A stretch of DNA of 64,000 bases, taken from positions 1,674,001 through 1,738,000 of the forward strand of contig CM074130.1 of NCBI GenBank assembly GCA_037178625.1, written 5' to 3'. The translations under genes were made by a program, and so were the position numbers. This DNA is from Skeletonema tropicum (taxonomy: Eukaryota > Bacillariophyta > Thalassiosirophyceae > Thalassiosirales > Thalassiosiraceae). Positions 22,188 to 34,500 of this stretch are shown in pieces. The first letter of the stretch is position 1. Each line of letters begins with the position of its first letter. The notes under the pieces are model-generated. The model was not told the DNA's origin. It ran no database searches and was given only the letters and a program-made list of their open reading frames with translations.

Positions 22188-24220
22188 GAGACCTGAGAAT
22201 TCTTGTCCCAAAAAAAAAAGTTTTTGCCTAAGAATCCAAAAACTCAAAAAATCACAGAACAAGACGACGACGCTATCGATGATGCACAATACCTCTAACA
22301 CCGCCACAAAGCCATCTATAGACTCATAAGCATTAGACCCTAGACCTATTTTCAACACTGATTCGAATGGTCTAGTCCGTGACTAGCGATATGCAACATG
22401 TATTGACGTATCGACTAGCGATATGCAACATGTATTGACGTATCGACCCTTACATCAGTACTTTTTCACCCTCAAAACCGACATTTCAATTTGTAACCGT
22501 CGATACAGAGCGATATCACTACAAATAACGCCATGGTGTATCGCCCTTGGCTCCAATATGATAGTAGGGGGCGATGTTTTGGGGAGATATCATGACACTG
22601 CACTCGTGGTCTAAGATATATCGGCCAAGAGAGGTTTAAATCCCCCAATAAACTCTGCAATCTCAGGTGTCAACAATGGTCATACATTCCAGTCAATCAA
22701 ACAAGTTGTGGAGAAACATTACTCTGATATGTTCCTTTGGTTATGCACTGTATTATGTCTACTCTAGAGATGATTAACTATTTATATTACATGTGCTTCC
22801 CAGCAATTTACTCAATCAATCAAGTAAGAGTTGCTCTACAGAACTCCAGTCATGAAGAAAGATGTTGTAGCTGCCAATTCGATTACCACCAGATCATGTT
22901 TAGTGCACCTCTTACCGTCATTCGACTGATTGGTGTTGGTTTTGTTAATTTCCTCCGGTCATACAAGTTGTTACAATTGTATGATCGTAGGAATCATTGC
23001 ACACCAACACGGTTATCTCCTCGTGTATCTCAAACCTATGCACCCCCTCACAGGATCAATCGATTGTTTTGTTTTGGCACAATTCCGAAAAAAGCTTTCC
23101 TCGCAATCTCTCTTCCAATTCACAAGACTTGGACAGCCTAGCCCATATTACCCAGCACAGATATTATTACCACAACGAAACGAAGTAATAGCATACCCAT
23201 TCCCCGGCCCTGGCTCCATCTTATTGCTGCCCTCGGTTTGTCATTATTCACCTACGCTCAACCAATAATAATGAAGTCATTGTTGCTATCCCCATCATTC
23301 CCCGCCCCTCACACTTTGTATTAATATTCCCTCCCCCCCAACGATGTACAGCAAATTTCATCGCTACGCTAGTCAATTCTACCGACCACCTGTCGCGCTT
23401 CCTGTCATAATTATCAATTTTACTTGTTTGCTGCATCGTGGAAGGGCGATCAGGATCCAGGGGCAAGTGCTGTGCGAGGGAGGGGCCAATTCAGTTGTCA
23501 TTATTTGAATTACCAACGGTCACCTTCACAGCGGGGCAAATAATACGAAGTACAGCAGCAGCTTCGTCGATAAAGCTGCTATGACATACCCATACACAAC
23601 GGAAGTAAAATTCTACATCATAAACCAGATCCCCCACCCCGTCTGTGTTGTTAATCATTGATAATCCTCTCCTTTCACAGCGCCGTATTTTTGTTTAAAT
23701 CACGTGACACATCATAGATAGCCGAGGGGGTCCGCATCGACAAAACCGCGTGAAGAAAATGCTATCCGACTCATCCATAATTGTTATATGGTCAATAATA
23801 TTCATTGTCTCCGCCATAGTCGAGTGGATTGGAGCCCAAAGATAGTTTGTTGCTGAGGGGGGCTGGTGTGTTATTGTGTTTTTACGTAGTAACGGTCATT
23901 ACTGTAGCTGAAACCCAAAATAAGGCTCTCAGGCCGTATGGTGCGGATCGAACCACATCATTTGATCCCTATCGGTCCACTGAGGGCGCCGGGATCGACT
24001 TTAGGTGGTATCGGCCGGCCATCCGCTCTGTAGTAGCAGCGGTATTTCGCCATGGTTATTGAGGGCAAATGTTGTGTTTGTGTGAAAGTGACGGCAAACG
24101 ACTAGAGACCTGCCCGGCGGGGCTCCCCGAAAAGGGGGTAGGCATTTTATTCCTAGAGGCAAAAATGAAAAATTTTGGGACAGACTTCGCTAGTTATTTT
24201 GTTAGCAGTTCTCAGGTCTC
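22188..24220. mobile_element. Probable old TIR insertion at the B1/A2 junction
   Basis: In Ngaro elements B1 and A2 are adjacent. Here 2 kb separates them. The two ends of the gap are imperfect inverted repeats: left GAGACCTGAGAA followed by TTGTCCCAAAA and TTTTTGCCT, right the complement of the same blocks with about 25 bp extra between them. No clear target duplication and no transposase. The interior has a 32-bp sequence in two tandem copies (about 22383-22446) and only short ORFs I cannot assign. Confidence 0.5.
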
Positions 24221-24225
24221 AGCTC

Positions 24226-24459
24226 ATGAGCCTTTGCTACGAGTTTACGAAGATAGGATTCTGAGAATGGTGATTCCCGCAAATTGATCAAAATTCCGAA
24301 AATTAGAAAAAATGCGGGAGACTTGCACAGAAACTGATCGAAGGAGAATTCTGTGCCGAACGCCAAAAGCTCACTTCTCAAAGCGAGCAGTGAGCTCTTC
24401 GATGATGCCATTGTGCTTTGCTAATAAAATCAACGCAATCGACAACGGCAACATTTGTT
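24226..24459 (+). repeat. Ngaro repeat A2 (empty-site copy)
   Basis: Uninterrupted version of A1, from ATGAGCC to ACATTTGTT. It shows the sequence before the 973-bp element jumped into A1. Confidence 0.88.
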
Positions 24460-24482
24460 TTTTCCCATCCTACCCTCCCTAG

Positions 24483-24729
24483 GGAGTGTCTGTTGACAAA
24501 CATCAGTAGACACTTTCAGGGAGTCTTAGTTTTATCTAACTAGACTCGTAGTGTAAGTAGTAATAGGACAACTGCCAATTTGTGTGCAAATTGACTGAGT
24601 CCCATAAGTACCTACTCTACTCTAAGTACATGTTTGTTTGTCTCGTGATCTTCTCTTCTCTCTCACATACTTAGCCAGTGCGTACACACATTCGAGGCGC
24701 TAGGCGTTTTTCCGCAGGGACGAGGAAAA
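24483..24729 (+). repeat. Ngaro repeat B2 (3' end of element)
   Basis: Direct copy of B1 placed after A2. Homology stops at GGACGAGGAAAA, giving the element's 3' limit. Confidence 0.87.
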
Positions 24730-26787
24730 CGCACTGAAATACTTTCACTGAACTGATCACGCGTGACATTCACACTCGCTCACACTCGTAGTCACACTCA
24801 CTCACACTCGTCACACCGTAGCTTCACGGTCACGCTTAAAAAACAACCACGAAATAACCACCTCCCTCCCTTCTCTAACACCTCGTGATACATTCGGGGT
24901 GCGGTTGCGTTTGGTTTCATTCGTTTGCCAACAATTGTCAGCGAACGGCTGCGGCACGGCCGAATATCGTGCTATCGCTTCTATTTTCGATGGTCATTCG
25001 TCTTCTGCTCCTCTTCCTCGACTCGATACTCATCGGCACGCTACTATCAACTGATTCTTTATTCGGGGGGTGCGAATTATTGCTAAATATACCTACTCAT
25101 ACAAGTTAACACACTGGTTCAAATATTCGGCCATGATGTGGGTGTGGTGTGCATTATTATATATATTATGGGAATTTGGAATGATATACTCAGAATTAGA
25201 AGGGGACCCCACAATGCCTTGGTGCAGATGCTAGATAACTGACGAATCTTTGTTAATGAAGGCTGGCTTAGTATTCTAATTTGGGAGTCGTGTGCTCGTT
25301 GCGACTGTAGACAGGACTGAATTGCTCTGAGTGGAACGCCGGATCTAATACCTAAGCATTCAACTTGAGTTGAAAGAATAAGTCAAACATGCAACAAACT
25401 AAACTTCATTAGTTCCTCTTTAGATCGCATACGGCCTTTGCGCTCTTTCAATTCAGTGTCATGAGCAAGATCGAAGATAGATATAGAGGGCTTCACCCAA
25501 GGCGGGCACATTGCACACGAGGATGGCAAGCATCTAGGCCATTACTATCACAATCATTTCACCATTTAATAATAGCATTACAGCCGATAGTAAAGAGGGT
25601 ATCCAGAGACGCAGTGGCCGTGGCTGAAATCCTCGTCGTCTGAGAGATAGATAGATAGAGAGCAGCTCACCACCTTCTCATCATGCAGGAATGGCGTAAA
25701 AATACTTAACAGATCAGCGGCTGCGGAAATCTTCGGTAGGGTGATGTGCGGTACAAGTGTAGGGGGGTGATGGATAAGTCCGGCATGTTCGGATGCGAAT
25801 GCGGAGGTCTTGAGCGAGATGAAATGAGATCAATTTTCCAACTTCTTGACACGGATCAATTAAGACCAGTTACGAGAGCGTCCCACCAGAAGATCATGGA
25901 GTGTTGTAAACGATTCTACAAGACGTATTATGGCTGAAAGAAATGCACAAAGGCGGTGTTTGATAGAGCTTGGTCAACTGGTGCTACCACTCTGTCGACC
26001 ACTGTCATCTGTGGTTGAAATTGAGATGGTCAATCGATTCCTCTTACCTCCACAGCATGCAAAAGTATCTTCAACTGCGCCAATGTCAACGCTGTGGGGT
26101 TAAGAGCTGTTTCCGATGTGCTCTTGAAACATGGTAAGCTTCAGCTTCTCAAAGTTGCACAACACGACATTGTATGTTGCCACCGAGATCAATTATTGTC
26201 GCCTAGAAGTGATCTGTTCGCACAGATGTGCAGCCGAGCCTACTCCACCGAAGATGTTGAAGTCGTGGAGCGCATTTTATTGAAGATCTGTCATGGTGAT
26301 ACCACGATCCACAAGTTAGCGTTCAACTATCTCCTTGACCCTGCCTCGTGTTGAGCTTCCTTAATGTCTTCTTCGTGGATGAGATAAAGTACTTGATCGA
26401 CTTACTGTGCTCGACTAACTTCTCTACACAACGAACGAGCGGGCAGCGCTACTAAAGCGGCCGTACGCAGCGAGAGGCAATAGGGCGATAGGTAAAACTA
26501 GATTCCTTAGACCTATCTAAAATCTAATGGACCTCAACATCGCATCTCACGCAAACATCTCCAAACATCATTACGAATGCATCCAACACTAACGCCAACA
26601 AGCAGCCACACCACCGTACAAAACAATCGCAATCTTTATCTCAACAAGGCCGCAACAGAATAGTTTCTCTTCGCAGCCCTATATCATTCAAAGATAACAC
26701 GAGTTGCGCCGTATACTATCACCTATCATATCATCTATTTGTCGACTTATTTCCCTGCTAGCTCGCTGGTTGTAGTAAGTTGTGTTG
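24730..26787. other. 2-kb region without a supported gene
   Basis: Contains a CACTCACACTCG-rich simple repeat (24770-24820), a GATA run near 25646, and two short plus-strand frames (25770-25937 and 26094-26354). These have some protein-like composition (Cys/His-rich, then a leucine-rich stretch) but no family I recognise. They could be remnants of one decayed gene. Confidence 0.4.
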
Positions 26788-27410
26788 TTATACCTTCTTC
26801 CCCTTCCTAGCATTATCACATTGGCTTGCGCCAAACATTCCTTTGCTCTTCTTTTTATGATTTTTCTTCAAGTCCCTGAGATAATCTTCCGTTGAAGCCT
26901 GTAAGTCCAAGCCTGTTTCATGTTTGTGCAGCCGTATGACACAAAGAGCAGGTTGTTGTGAGCCTTGGCTGTTGCGGAAGCAAGTTTGGACACAAAAAGT
27001 ATCTTCGAGTTTTGCGAGTAAATAATTCAAATTCCCATGTTCTACTTACCACAATCTTTGCAATTGAAAGTGAAAGAGTACATCAATCCTTTTGCCTTGG
27101 GGCATTTCCCTGTTTTCCATCCCTGACAACGATCTCCGACGGCAACATCTTGTCTGAAGTTTATAGAGTAAAAGCACGAAGTAGCAGTGAGGAGAAGGTA
27201 AGAATCACCATGCTGCAATAGATCCGAGTGTCTGAACAGAATAACAATTCCAAATCTTACAATGCTTCGTCGATATGCTTGCCTCATCCAGCCCACGTGG
27301 CTTTACCACAGGATTTGCATTCATCTTTCCAGCACATGATATGATTCGTAGCTTCGTGTCTAACTTTTTCCGACTTAAGCGATGTGCCTCCAGCCTCCAC
27401 CGTTGACTGC
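26788..27410 (-). CDS. Possible multi-exon zinc-ribbon-like gene (exons only partly resolved)
   Basis: Minus-strand blocks look like exons. One ends in CWKDECKSCG near 27300-27345. One (27068-27172) reads DRCQGWKTGKCPKAKG and ends NCKDCG at a GTAAGT donor. A last block, entered by a CAG acceptor near 26913, joins in phase and ends SQCDNARKGKKV at 26788. Paired Cys-x2-Cys motifs suggest metal binding and the Lys-rich tail suggests nucleic-acid contact. The first junction cannot be joined in frame with GT-AG sites I can see, so the gene may be broken or mis-modelled. Function unknown. Confidence 0.35.
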
Positions 27411-27885
27411 TGCAGGATCAGGCCAGGATCTGCTTTTCTGGCACCCAAGCAGTTTTGGGTTTGCGAATTGCGAATTGCGAATTGTGAAGAAGAAGCGAAT
27501 ATGAGTACCGCAATCTGAGGTATCTCCGTAGCTTCTTAATGGGTGCTATCCTGAATTATGTAGGTACTTCTTTTTAATGATCAAGGATGTATATGTCAAA
27601 CTACTAAAATTAAGAGTTAGGTTAATCCCACTATTATGTGACATGTAGCTTTCTCTTGAAAGCGTAAAGATAGTCCGCCCGAGTATCGAGAACGTTTGTG
27701 TTGCTAGCTAACGCAAGGGTAAATAAGCTGAAAACGCAGATTCAGAAGCCTCGCCCGAGCGCGAGCAATCAACACATACATTTCGAAGTACTTTACTGCA
27801 GGCAGCTTTTAAGTCGAGGAGATAGTAGTTGCTCGTCAACTGGCAGCGATCACACTGTGCAATTTCTTTTCGATCCGCCACGAAA
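27411..27885. other. Upstream region of the 7TM gene
   Basis: No gene seen. Contains a short CGAATTG repeat (about 27463-27484). The 200 bp before the start codon would hold the promoter, but no element is recognisable with confidence. Confidence 0.4.
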
Positions 27886-30800
27886 ATGATGTTGAGATCG
27901 ACGATTGCAGCGCTACTTTTGCTGCTTGTATCATCAGTCGCTGACGTCATTGGTGCCGAGGCAACACCACGAGATGTTGGTGCACAAGAAGTAGTAACTG
28001 GCCTCAGGGGGAAAATCAACAATAAACACCACTACGATATCGATAACAACATACATGATATGCGCTTCATATTACCGCATTCAACTCTTCGATCGCTGGA
28101 GCTGGAGGGTGACGAATCCCATGATGTTCGACTTCGATCTCTTCGACCAGACAACGACAACAATATCATCCTGTCACAGCCATTATCATTCAAAATAACT
28201 ATGTCAGCGATCCTAGGATTGATTGCCGCAGGTCAGATTGCATTATTCATGATGTTCTATCACAATCAATCCAAAAGAGTGCTGGAATTCGCTCAACCAC
28301 TCTACGTATGCATGTTCATTGCATCTGGATTGTTCACTACATGTGCTTGTTATTTGTATCTGTACATCACAAACGTCGGATGCATAATACGAGAACCACT
28401 TATATTCATTTCATTATCACTGATGGGTGCCATTATTGCCGCGAGAGCATGGAGGATTAGCACGTTGATGAGTAATCCATTAATAAATGCAGGAAAAGGG
28501 GGAGACAACGACATGAATGGTCCCGCACGTGTGGAACGAATGCGAAAATTTGTCATGATGGCAATCAGTGCACTAAGTGGATGTGACTATCGAGCTTTGA
28601 ATCTAAACTCTACTCGAGGATCTCATTCCGGTGGCCGACCATTGCGTGTACAAATCAACAGTATGCAAATGTTGAGGGCAATACTTCTCTTGTGTATTCC
28701 TCAGATTATTCTGCAAGTGGTTGTCATGAGCGTGCCTGCATTACGGTACACAAAAACATTATCGTCGCCATCAATCATTTCTTATTCTGAGACGACTTTC
28801 AGTCAGTATCAGTGTCAGAGTTCAACCTCTGCATCTTGGGCTGTATACATCTTCAGTGTATTATTGGTTGTACTTCCATTTCACTGTGCATACCTTCTCA
28901 ATATGCGTTCACAACAAGAAATGGAGAAATTGCCGCAGATTATTGATGAACGTCACCAGCTCAAGTTTTCTTTCTTGACAGTTGCTCGCTTCGTCGTGAC
29001 GAATTTACCGATTGTAGGTTTGACGTATTACTACATTTGTCCAGCTATCAGATCGTACTCAGCAATTGTTACAGTTATTGGAGTGCCTTTGTCCGTAAAC
29101 TACTATGTCGCATACGTGAAATTGGGTGCGTTAAAATCAAAGAAAATACCACAAGTTGGAGGAACATCTGCCTTATCATCATTTGCAAATGATGGCGATG
29201 GTAAAGGGAGAGGTTCGGCAGCGTATGCAGTCAAAATGGCAGAAATGTACTCCAAGATCGGTAGGACAGAAGAGACATTAGAACTGATCGACGAGACACT
29301 TGATGTTTGGAAGGTGACAGAGAATAATGGTGTGTTGGTCTTGGGTGAACAGAGACGTCAAAGAGAGACTATTGGTGCTGGATTCACGAAACAGGACTTG
29401 GAAAAACTAGGTCCCGAAGAACTTGAAATGATACTGCAGCTGCTCGTTATTAAAGGCGACGCACTCATGAAGTTGCATGGCATAGCAGCATTCCCTCTGT
29501 CTGCCGATTTGAACATCAATGCGATGCGAATTTTTGAAAACTGCCCCGCTTCAAAGAAGATGAAGGATATCTCAATCATGTAAGTACTTGTGGAAAAGAA
29601 TATCACTATCCTCAAGGCAATGGCAACAGGCTCTGAAATTTTTCACCATGTTCTTTTTCAGGTTTCCAATCTACAACCGGGTAGGTATCCAGCTAAAAGG
29701 TGGAGTGATCAATCAGGTAAGACAGCTTCATTCTATCCATTCATTCTGCGACAGTCACTTGTTTGTGCCATGCTCTCACTCCATTTCTTCGGCCAATATC
29801 TCTTGTCTCCTCATTCGATCAATCAGAATGACTCTTGTGATCTTGAAAGAGATTTGTACAGTAGATTCTACCACGAGTCCCAAGTTCAGTCTTTTCACTT
29901 AGTAAGATCCTTGGGTGCTCTTGCTGAGTGGTACGGTAGAACTGGAGAAGTAGACAAGGCGTTTAAATACTTCAACACCATGACCAAAATATATATGCCT
30001 GAAGAACACGCTCCTTTAATAAGCGGAGCTTATGCCGTGAATAGGTGCGCAATCACGTACGCTGTAAGTGCCCTGTGGTATCTTCAAAAAGGACAGCCTA
30101 AGCAAGCGATTCAAAGATGCGATCAAGTTATCAATGAAATACTACCCTCTTATGATAAAAAGGACATGATTGGATTGTATCACATCTTCTGGTGTATTAT
30201 TAGGGTTTTGAAATGGAACGGTGAAGTGGACAAGGCAAGGGAATTTTATGATAAATGGGCACCAGATGGCATTGAGACTCATTTTGCGATTGGTATGATG
30301 CACAAACCAATGATTTTGTTACTCAAAATCTGTGATGGAGATGGCGACTACGACACAGAAGATATGGATTATGACATTGATATGGTTCTTGAATTTGATG
30401 CACCTGATATGACAGACCTGAATTTCATTACCGATGGGTGCGTTTTACTGTGTGGTCATCTATTCATGTTGTGTACATCTTTTGAAATTCATCTCACCCT
30501 CTTGTTCTTGTAACTCTCTTCACACAGATGGTCAGTGAAGTCAATGGCAGCCGAGCTTTGCCTCCATCTCGCCCGACGTCTCGAACCAGGTAGCATATCA
30601 AGAAGAAATCTCATTGATAGAGGAATACAGATGTCAACGATGGCAAACGAGCGGAACACTACAGCGGAAGGTTTGATCAAACACATTCTGGCTCACGAAG
30701 CTCACAAGGGAGTCGACGATAGGCTACTAGCTTTGAGACAGGAGGATAATGCAGTGGTCGTGAGTGTCGTATACAGTAAACTACAAAGATTCGAGTCACA

Positions 30801-31080
30801 GAATGGCCACCAGGGTTCAACTCTTCTATCCAATGGGGTTAAGAACAATCACGCGTCGTTTGATTTTGCAAGCAAGTTTACTGTGAGAACCAGCGAGCAT
30901 AGTAATTCATCTCACTCAAGATCAACGCATAAGAGCACCTTGAATTTGAAGGGCTCTCGTCATTCGAATGATAGCAGTGGGTCAACAAGCAGACATGTCT
31001 TTTCCTCGCGTGCTTCTAGAGATTGTGGGAGTATAGCTGAAATTGCTTCTACTTCTGAAAGTGTAGCTGAAGCGACATGA
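27886..31080 (+). CDS. Seven-transmembrane protein with signal peptide and TPR-like C-terminal region (970 aa)
   Basis: Exons 27886-29579, 29662-29716, 29827-30437 and 30528-31080 join in frame to 970 codons plus stop. All introns are GT-AG. The first Met begins MMLRSTIAALLLLLVSSVADVIGA, a signal peptide. After a soluble stretch of about 75 residues, seven hydrophobic segments follow in residues about 105-430. The C-terminal half is soluble: GRTEETLELIDETL and RTGEVDKAFKYFNTM, then GQPKQAIQRCDQVINEI and NGEVDKAREFYDKW, spaced like tetratricopeptide-type helical repeats. A Ser/His-rich tail ends the protein. The layout suggests a membrane receptor or sensor with a cytoplasmic protein-binding domain. 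It is not a family I can name; the repeats and topology are inference from sequence pattern. Confidence 0.75.
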
Positions 31081-31564
31081 AAGACTGGCTGAGGCTGAGG
31101 TATTGTAAACAAATAATGATGCATATGTAATTATTTTGTTCGTTCAATTGCGACTTGCGACCCATTCAATCAAAATAGTATGAATGTATCGACCTCTTCA
31201 TGTTTAACCAGAAGTCGTTCGTGGGCAGATCCACGTCGTAAACAAAAACATCTCCTTCAAATCATGAAGAAGACAAGCAGCAGTATATGATATTGTTTTA
31301 GAATAGCAATATAGTCATCTCATTTTCTGAATTCAGCTTACCTGGTCATTGATAATTGACTTGGCGCTGGAAGAGACCTTGTTTCTCAAGAGAAACCTTT
31401 CTTCTAAATGGGATGATTGTAAATTTTCTACGTAGGAATAAGTAAATAGTATTTTTGCTAAGTATCTAACTTCCCATCAAAAAATAAAATCCACATATAT
31501 AACATCAACATCATCAACGCAATCTAACGCAATGATATGAATATGTCCATGTGTTTGTGTTCCA
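31081..31564. other. Intergenic region
   Basis: About 480 bp of AT-rich DNA with no gene seen. Homology to the region upstream of the complete gene copy starts only at 31565. Confidence 0.5.
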
Positions 31565-31592
31565 CAACCAAATCTGTTGAGCTATCACCATC

Positions 31593-33465
31593 ATGACGCA
31601 GGCAGGCGAAGAAAGCATCTGCGGGGTGAAATCGATTGTCTCTGGAGAGATTAAAAGGCAACCCTCGTGGAGCGACTTTAATTCTCTCATCAATCGAATT
31701 GAAACTCTTGAACAAGAACGCAGAGATGAGGCCCTCCCATTGGTAAACGCTAGCGATGATGGAATTGCTGATGTCGACGACTTTAATAATGACGATGCTG
31801 TTTCCCTCCCTTCATCATTTCGTAGATCATCGCGCCAAAGAATAAAGCGAATGTTGATGATGATGCCGCGTAGAGGACGAACTTTCGACAACGAAATCGA
31901 AGAAGTGGAACACAGGTTTGACTACTTTGAATTTCCAGAGAGTACCTTCACTTTCTTGGTCGCGGAACCCATCTTTTCGTCTTCCTTTGCTGTGGGCTGC
32001 GTCAGTTACGCGATGTCTCTTACTTGTCTTATTCTTGCCTTAAAGAATGAGCTTGATAACGGCACAGATGATAATCCACACGGCGTCGCAGAAGTAACGA
32101 GGAATGTCCGCGCGACGCAGTTTCTTGGAATCATCATTGGAGTACTAATGGGTAAGTTGGATTATATATCCTTAATATTATTTCATTTCCCCCATCACAT
32201 CATGACCAACGTGTGATAAAATGTTTTACCTCAGATGATGAGATCCCAACTGGGCTTGAACTGATTGGAAAGGCGCTGGAACAGAAGAAAGATAGTGACA
32301 AACATTTCCCCACACACCGAATCTTCTTTTCATCACTCTTACGCATCTCCATAGGTGTCATGTTTCTGACTTGTCTATTCTTCGTCGTTATACAAGAGAA
32401 CAATGTTTTGGCTATCTTTTTTGATGTGTTAGGTAAGACACTTTTACTGCGCTGCAGCTCTACTTGCCGTCTTATGTATCAATATTCTCATTGTTTATTT
32501 CGACAACAGCTCTTGAGTTTGTTGAGAGTATTGATGATGTCGTCTTTCAACTTTGTAGACGAGGCTTTTTCAGCCGTCGCTTGAAAGCTGCAGCAAATAA
32601 AGATAATGTGATTCAGTGCAGTTCGTCCGCAAGCGCGCGCAGACTCCGCAAATGGTCAAAGAGGGTTATCCGATTTGTCTACTTTTCTATCATGATTGTG
32701 ATGTGTGTTGGCTTATCATACATTGCTGCCAATCAGCCCTCCGGGGCATATGGGTGCACCTCTATTGTTGTTCAGTTTGGTGACGAGGTATGGGAGGATG
32801 CATGGGTCGCCCTTGAAGATACGTGCTCCGTCGACTCCGATTGTAGCAATGAAAATCAGAAATGCTTCCAAGAAGAATGCTACGAAAAGAGGCTTTTAAT
32901 CTTCAGCCACTTCAATGGACTTTATAACTTTGACGGTATAGAATCACAGCGCCCGGTTTACATCGAAATGAACAAAGAAAAGGGTGATAAATACAAGAAT
33001 ACGATCCCTGCTGAGATCGTCTACTGCGAAGATATCGAGAGTTGGGTCTTCCGTCACCCAAACATTAGAACAACCTTGGATTCAGAGGAGTCAAATGAGT
33101 GCCAGTGGCTGTTGCGATCAGAGCAAACAGAGGACTTTGATCTCGTAGAATTATCTACCGGCTTTTGGCGTCTTTGGGATGGAAAGATAGTCGTAAGTAG
33201 ATGACCTGTTGAGGGCCATTTGACTTGAGTGCACCACCTCCATTCTTTTGCAGTCTTTCACACGTACGCTTCCACCTAGATCAAAACTCACTTTCTTCTT
33301 TTCAACTTCTTAGGATGATTACCGTATTGATATTGATTGCGCGGAGTGCAGTAACGATTCCGATTGCAACTACATGGGCACTTGCGTAGAGGAAGAGCTG
33401 GATCAAAGGTGTGAATGCTTCGACGGCCGGTACGGGATTTTTTGCCAGTTTGTGACTCCTTGTGT
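31593..33465 (+). pseudogene. Truncated, frameshifted copy of the multi-pass EGF-like membrane protein gene
   Basis: Nearly identical to the gene at 55664-58127, including both introns, so it is a DNA-level duplicate and not a retrocopy. Differences: it keeps 18 codons (FRRSSRQRIKRMLMMMPR, 54 nt) that the other copy lacks; a 2-nt insertion near 32450 shifts the frame inside the fourth hydrophobic segment; and homology ends near 33465, just after the EGF-like motif, leaving out the last 220 codons. The Copia-1 LTR begins about 60 bp further on. Not expected to make the full protein. Confidence 0.88.
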
Positions 33466-33523
33466 CCGACGCCACAAAAATAAGTTCTTGGAGATTAAGT
33501 CTTGGGTACCAGGGCATGTATGC

Positions 33524-33696
33524 GTTTCGTGTAGCACAGAACGTCTCATTCCCTTAGACGATCACTCACTTCTCACCAATCTTTATCCTTGTTATGTATC
33601 CTTACCATGTAATTATATTATTAGTTGATGTTATCGCAGTAGTACTGATTAGTTTGTATATTACGTAATCATTAACGTAGTGTGAGAAACGAATCG
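33524..33696 (+). repeat. Copia-1 5' LTR
   Basis: 173 bp, starts GTTTCGTGTAGCAC and ends GAGAAACGAATCG. One base longer than the Copia-2 LTRs. The following bases GGTTTATCAGAC resemble, imperfectly, an initiator-Met tRNA primer site. Confidence 0.82.
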
Positions 33697-34204
33697 GTTT
33701 ATCAGACAGCCATTCTCACGGCTGTATCTACGATGGCAGCGTTCGAAAAGAATAGAATACGGGGAGAAAATGATGACAATATTTATTCTATTCTCCGACG
33801 GGGAGGAACGCGGACATAATAAGTATGAGGAAATGGAACCAGTTCAATGAGGTTATATTTGACTGGGAGGAGCGATAAGAATTTGCCGAGGAATGCGGGA
33901 GGAAAGAAGGAAAGAGATTCGATATCGATATAATGAATTGCCGAGGACGCCGGCATAATAATTGGCCCCAAGAAGGAAAGAGATTCGATATCGATATAAT
34001 GAATTGCCGAGGACGCCGGCATAATAATTGGCCCCCCAGTAAGGACACCTGGGATATCAACAACCATCGCCGAGGAATGCCGGCGATAAATAAATCGGCC
34101 CTGCTGGGGAGGAATGCCCCCGTCTGCATAAAAGGAATTGGCCCAAACTAACTATTGACGGATAGGCACCACTAGAGACGTGGAGCTGGAAACAGAAATC
34201 GAAC

Positions 34205-34500
34205 GTAGAAACATATTAAGAACCCAGATCACCTAGGAGAGGTGCAGAAGGTTAGAAACATATTAGAACCCAGATCACCTAGGAGAGGTGCAGAAGGTTA
34301 GAACCCAGATCACCTAGAAGAGGTGCAGAAGGTTAGAAACATATTAAGAACCCAGATCACCTAGGAGAGGTGCAGAAGGTTAGAACCCAGATCACCTAGA
34401 AGAGGTGCAGAAGGTTAGAAACATATTAAGAACCCAGATCACCTAGGAGAGGTGCAGAAGGTTAGAACCCAGATCACCTAGAAGAGGTGCAGAAGGTTAG
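34205..34500. repeat. Minisatellite in the Copia-1 leader
   Basis: Units of 35 and 46 bp containing AACCCAGATCACCTAG and GAGGTGCAGAAGGTTAG, about seven copies. The longer units include AGAAACATATTA. At the equivalent place Copia-2 has a different array (44738-45113). Confidence 0.88.

Larger units (their letters stand above)
3648..24729 (+). mobile_element. Ngaro-type tyrosine-recombinase retrotransposon, split by nested insertions
   Basis: The order is A1 - gag - RT/RNase H - tyrosine recombinase - B1 - A2 - B2, where A2 repeats A1 and B2 repeats B1. This split-direct-repeat plan with the gag-RT-RH-YR gene order is the known architecture of Ngaro elements. DIRS1, by contrast, has inverted termini and a methyltransferase, and neither is seen here. 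Removing the nested insertions (inverted-repeat element 3767-4739, Gypsy 7892-18626, TIR element 22188-24220) leaves about 7.3 kb. Frameshifts in gag and near the RT start make this copy inactive. No target-site duplication is visible, as expected for recombinase-mediated integration. Confidence 0.82.
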
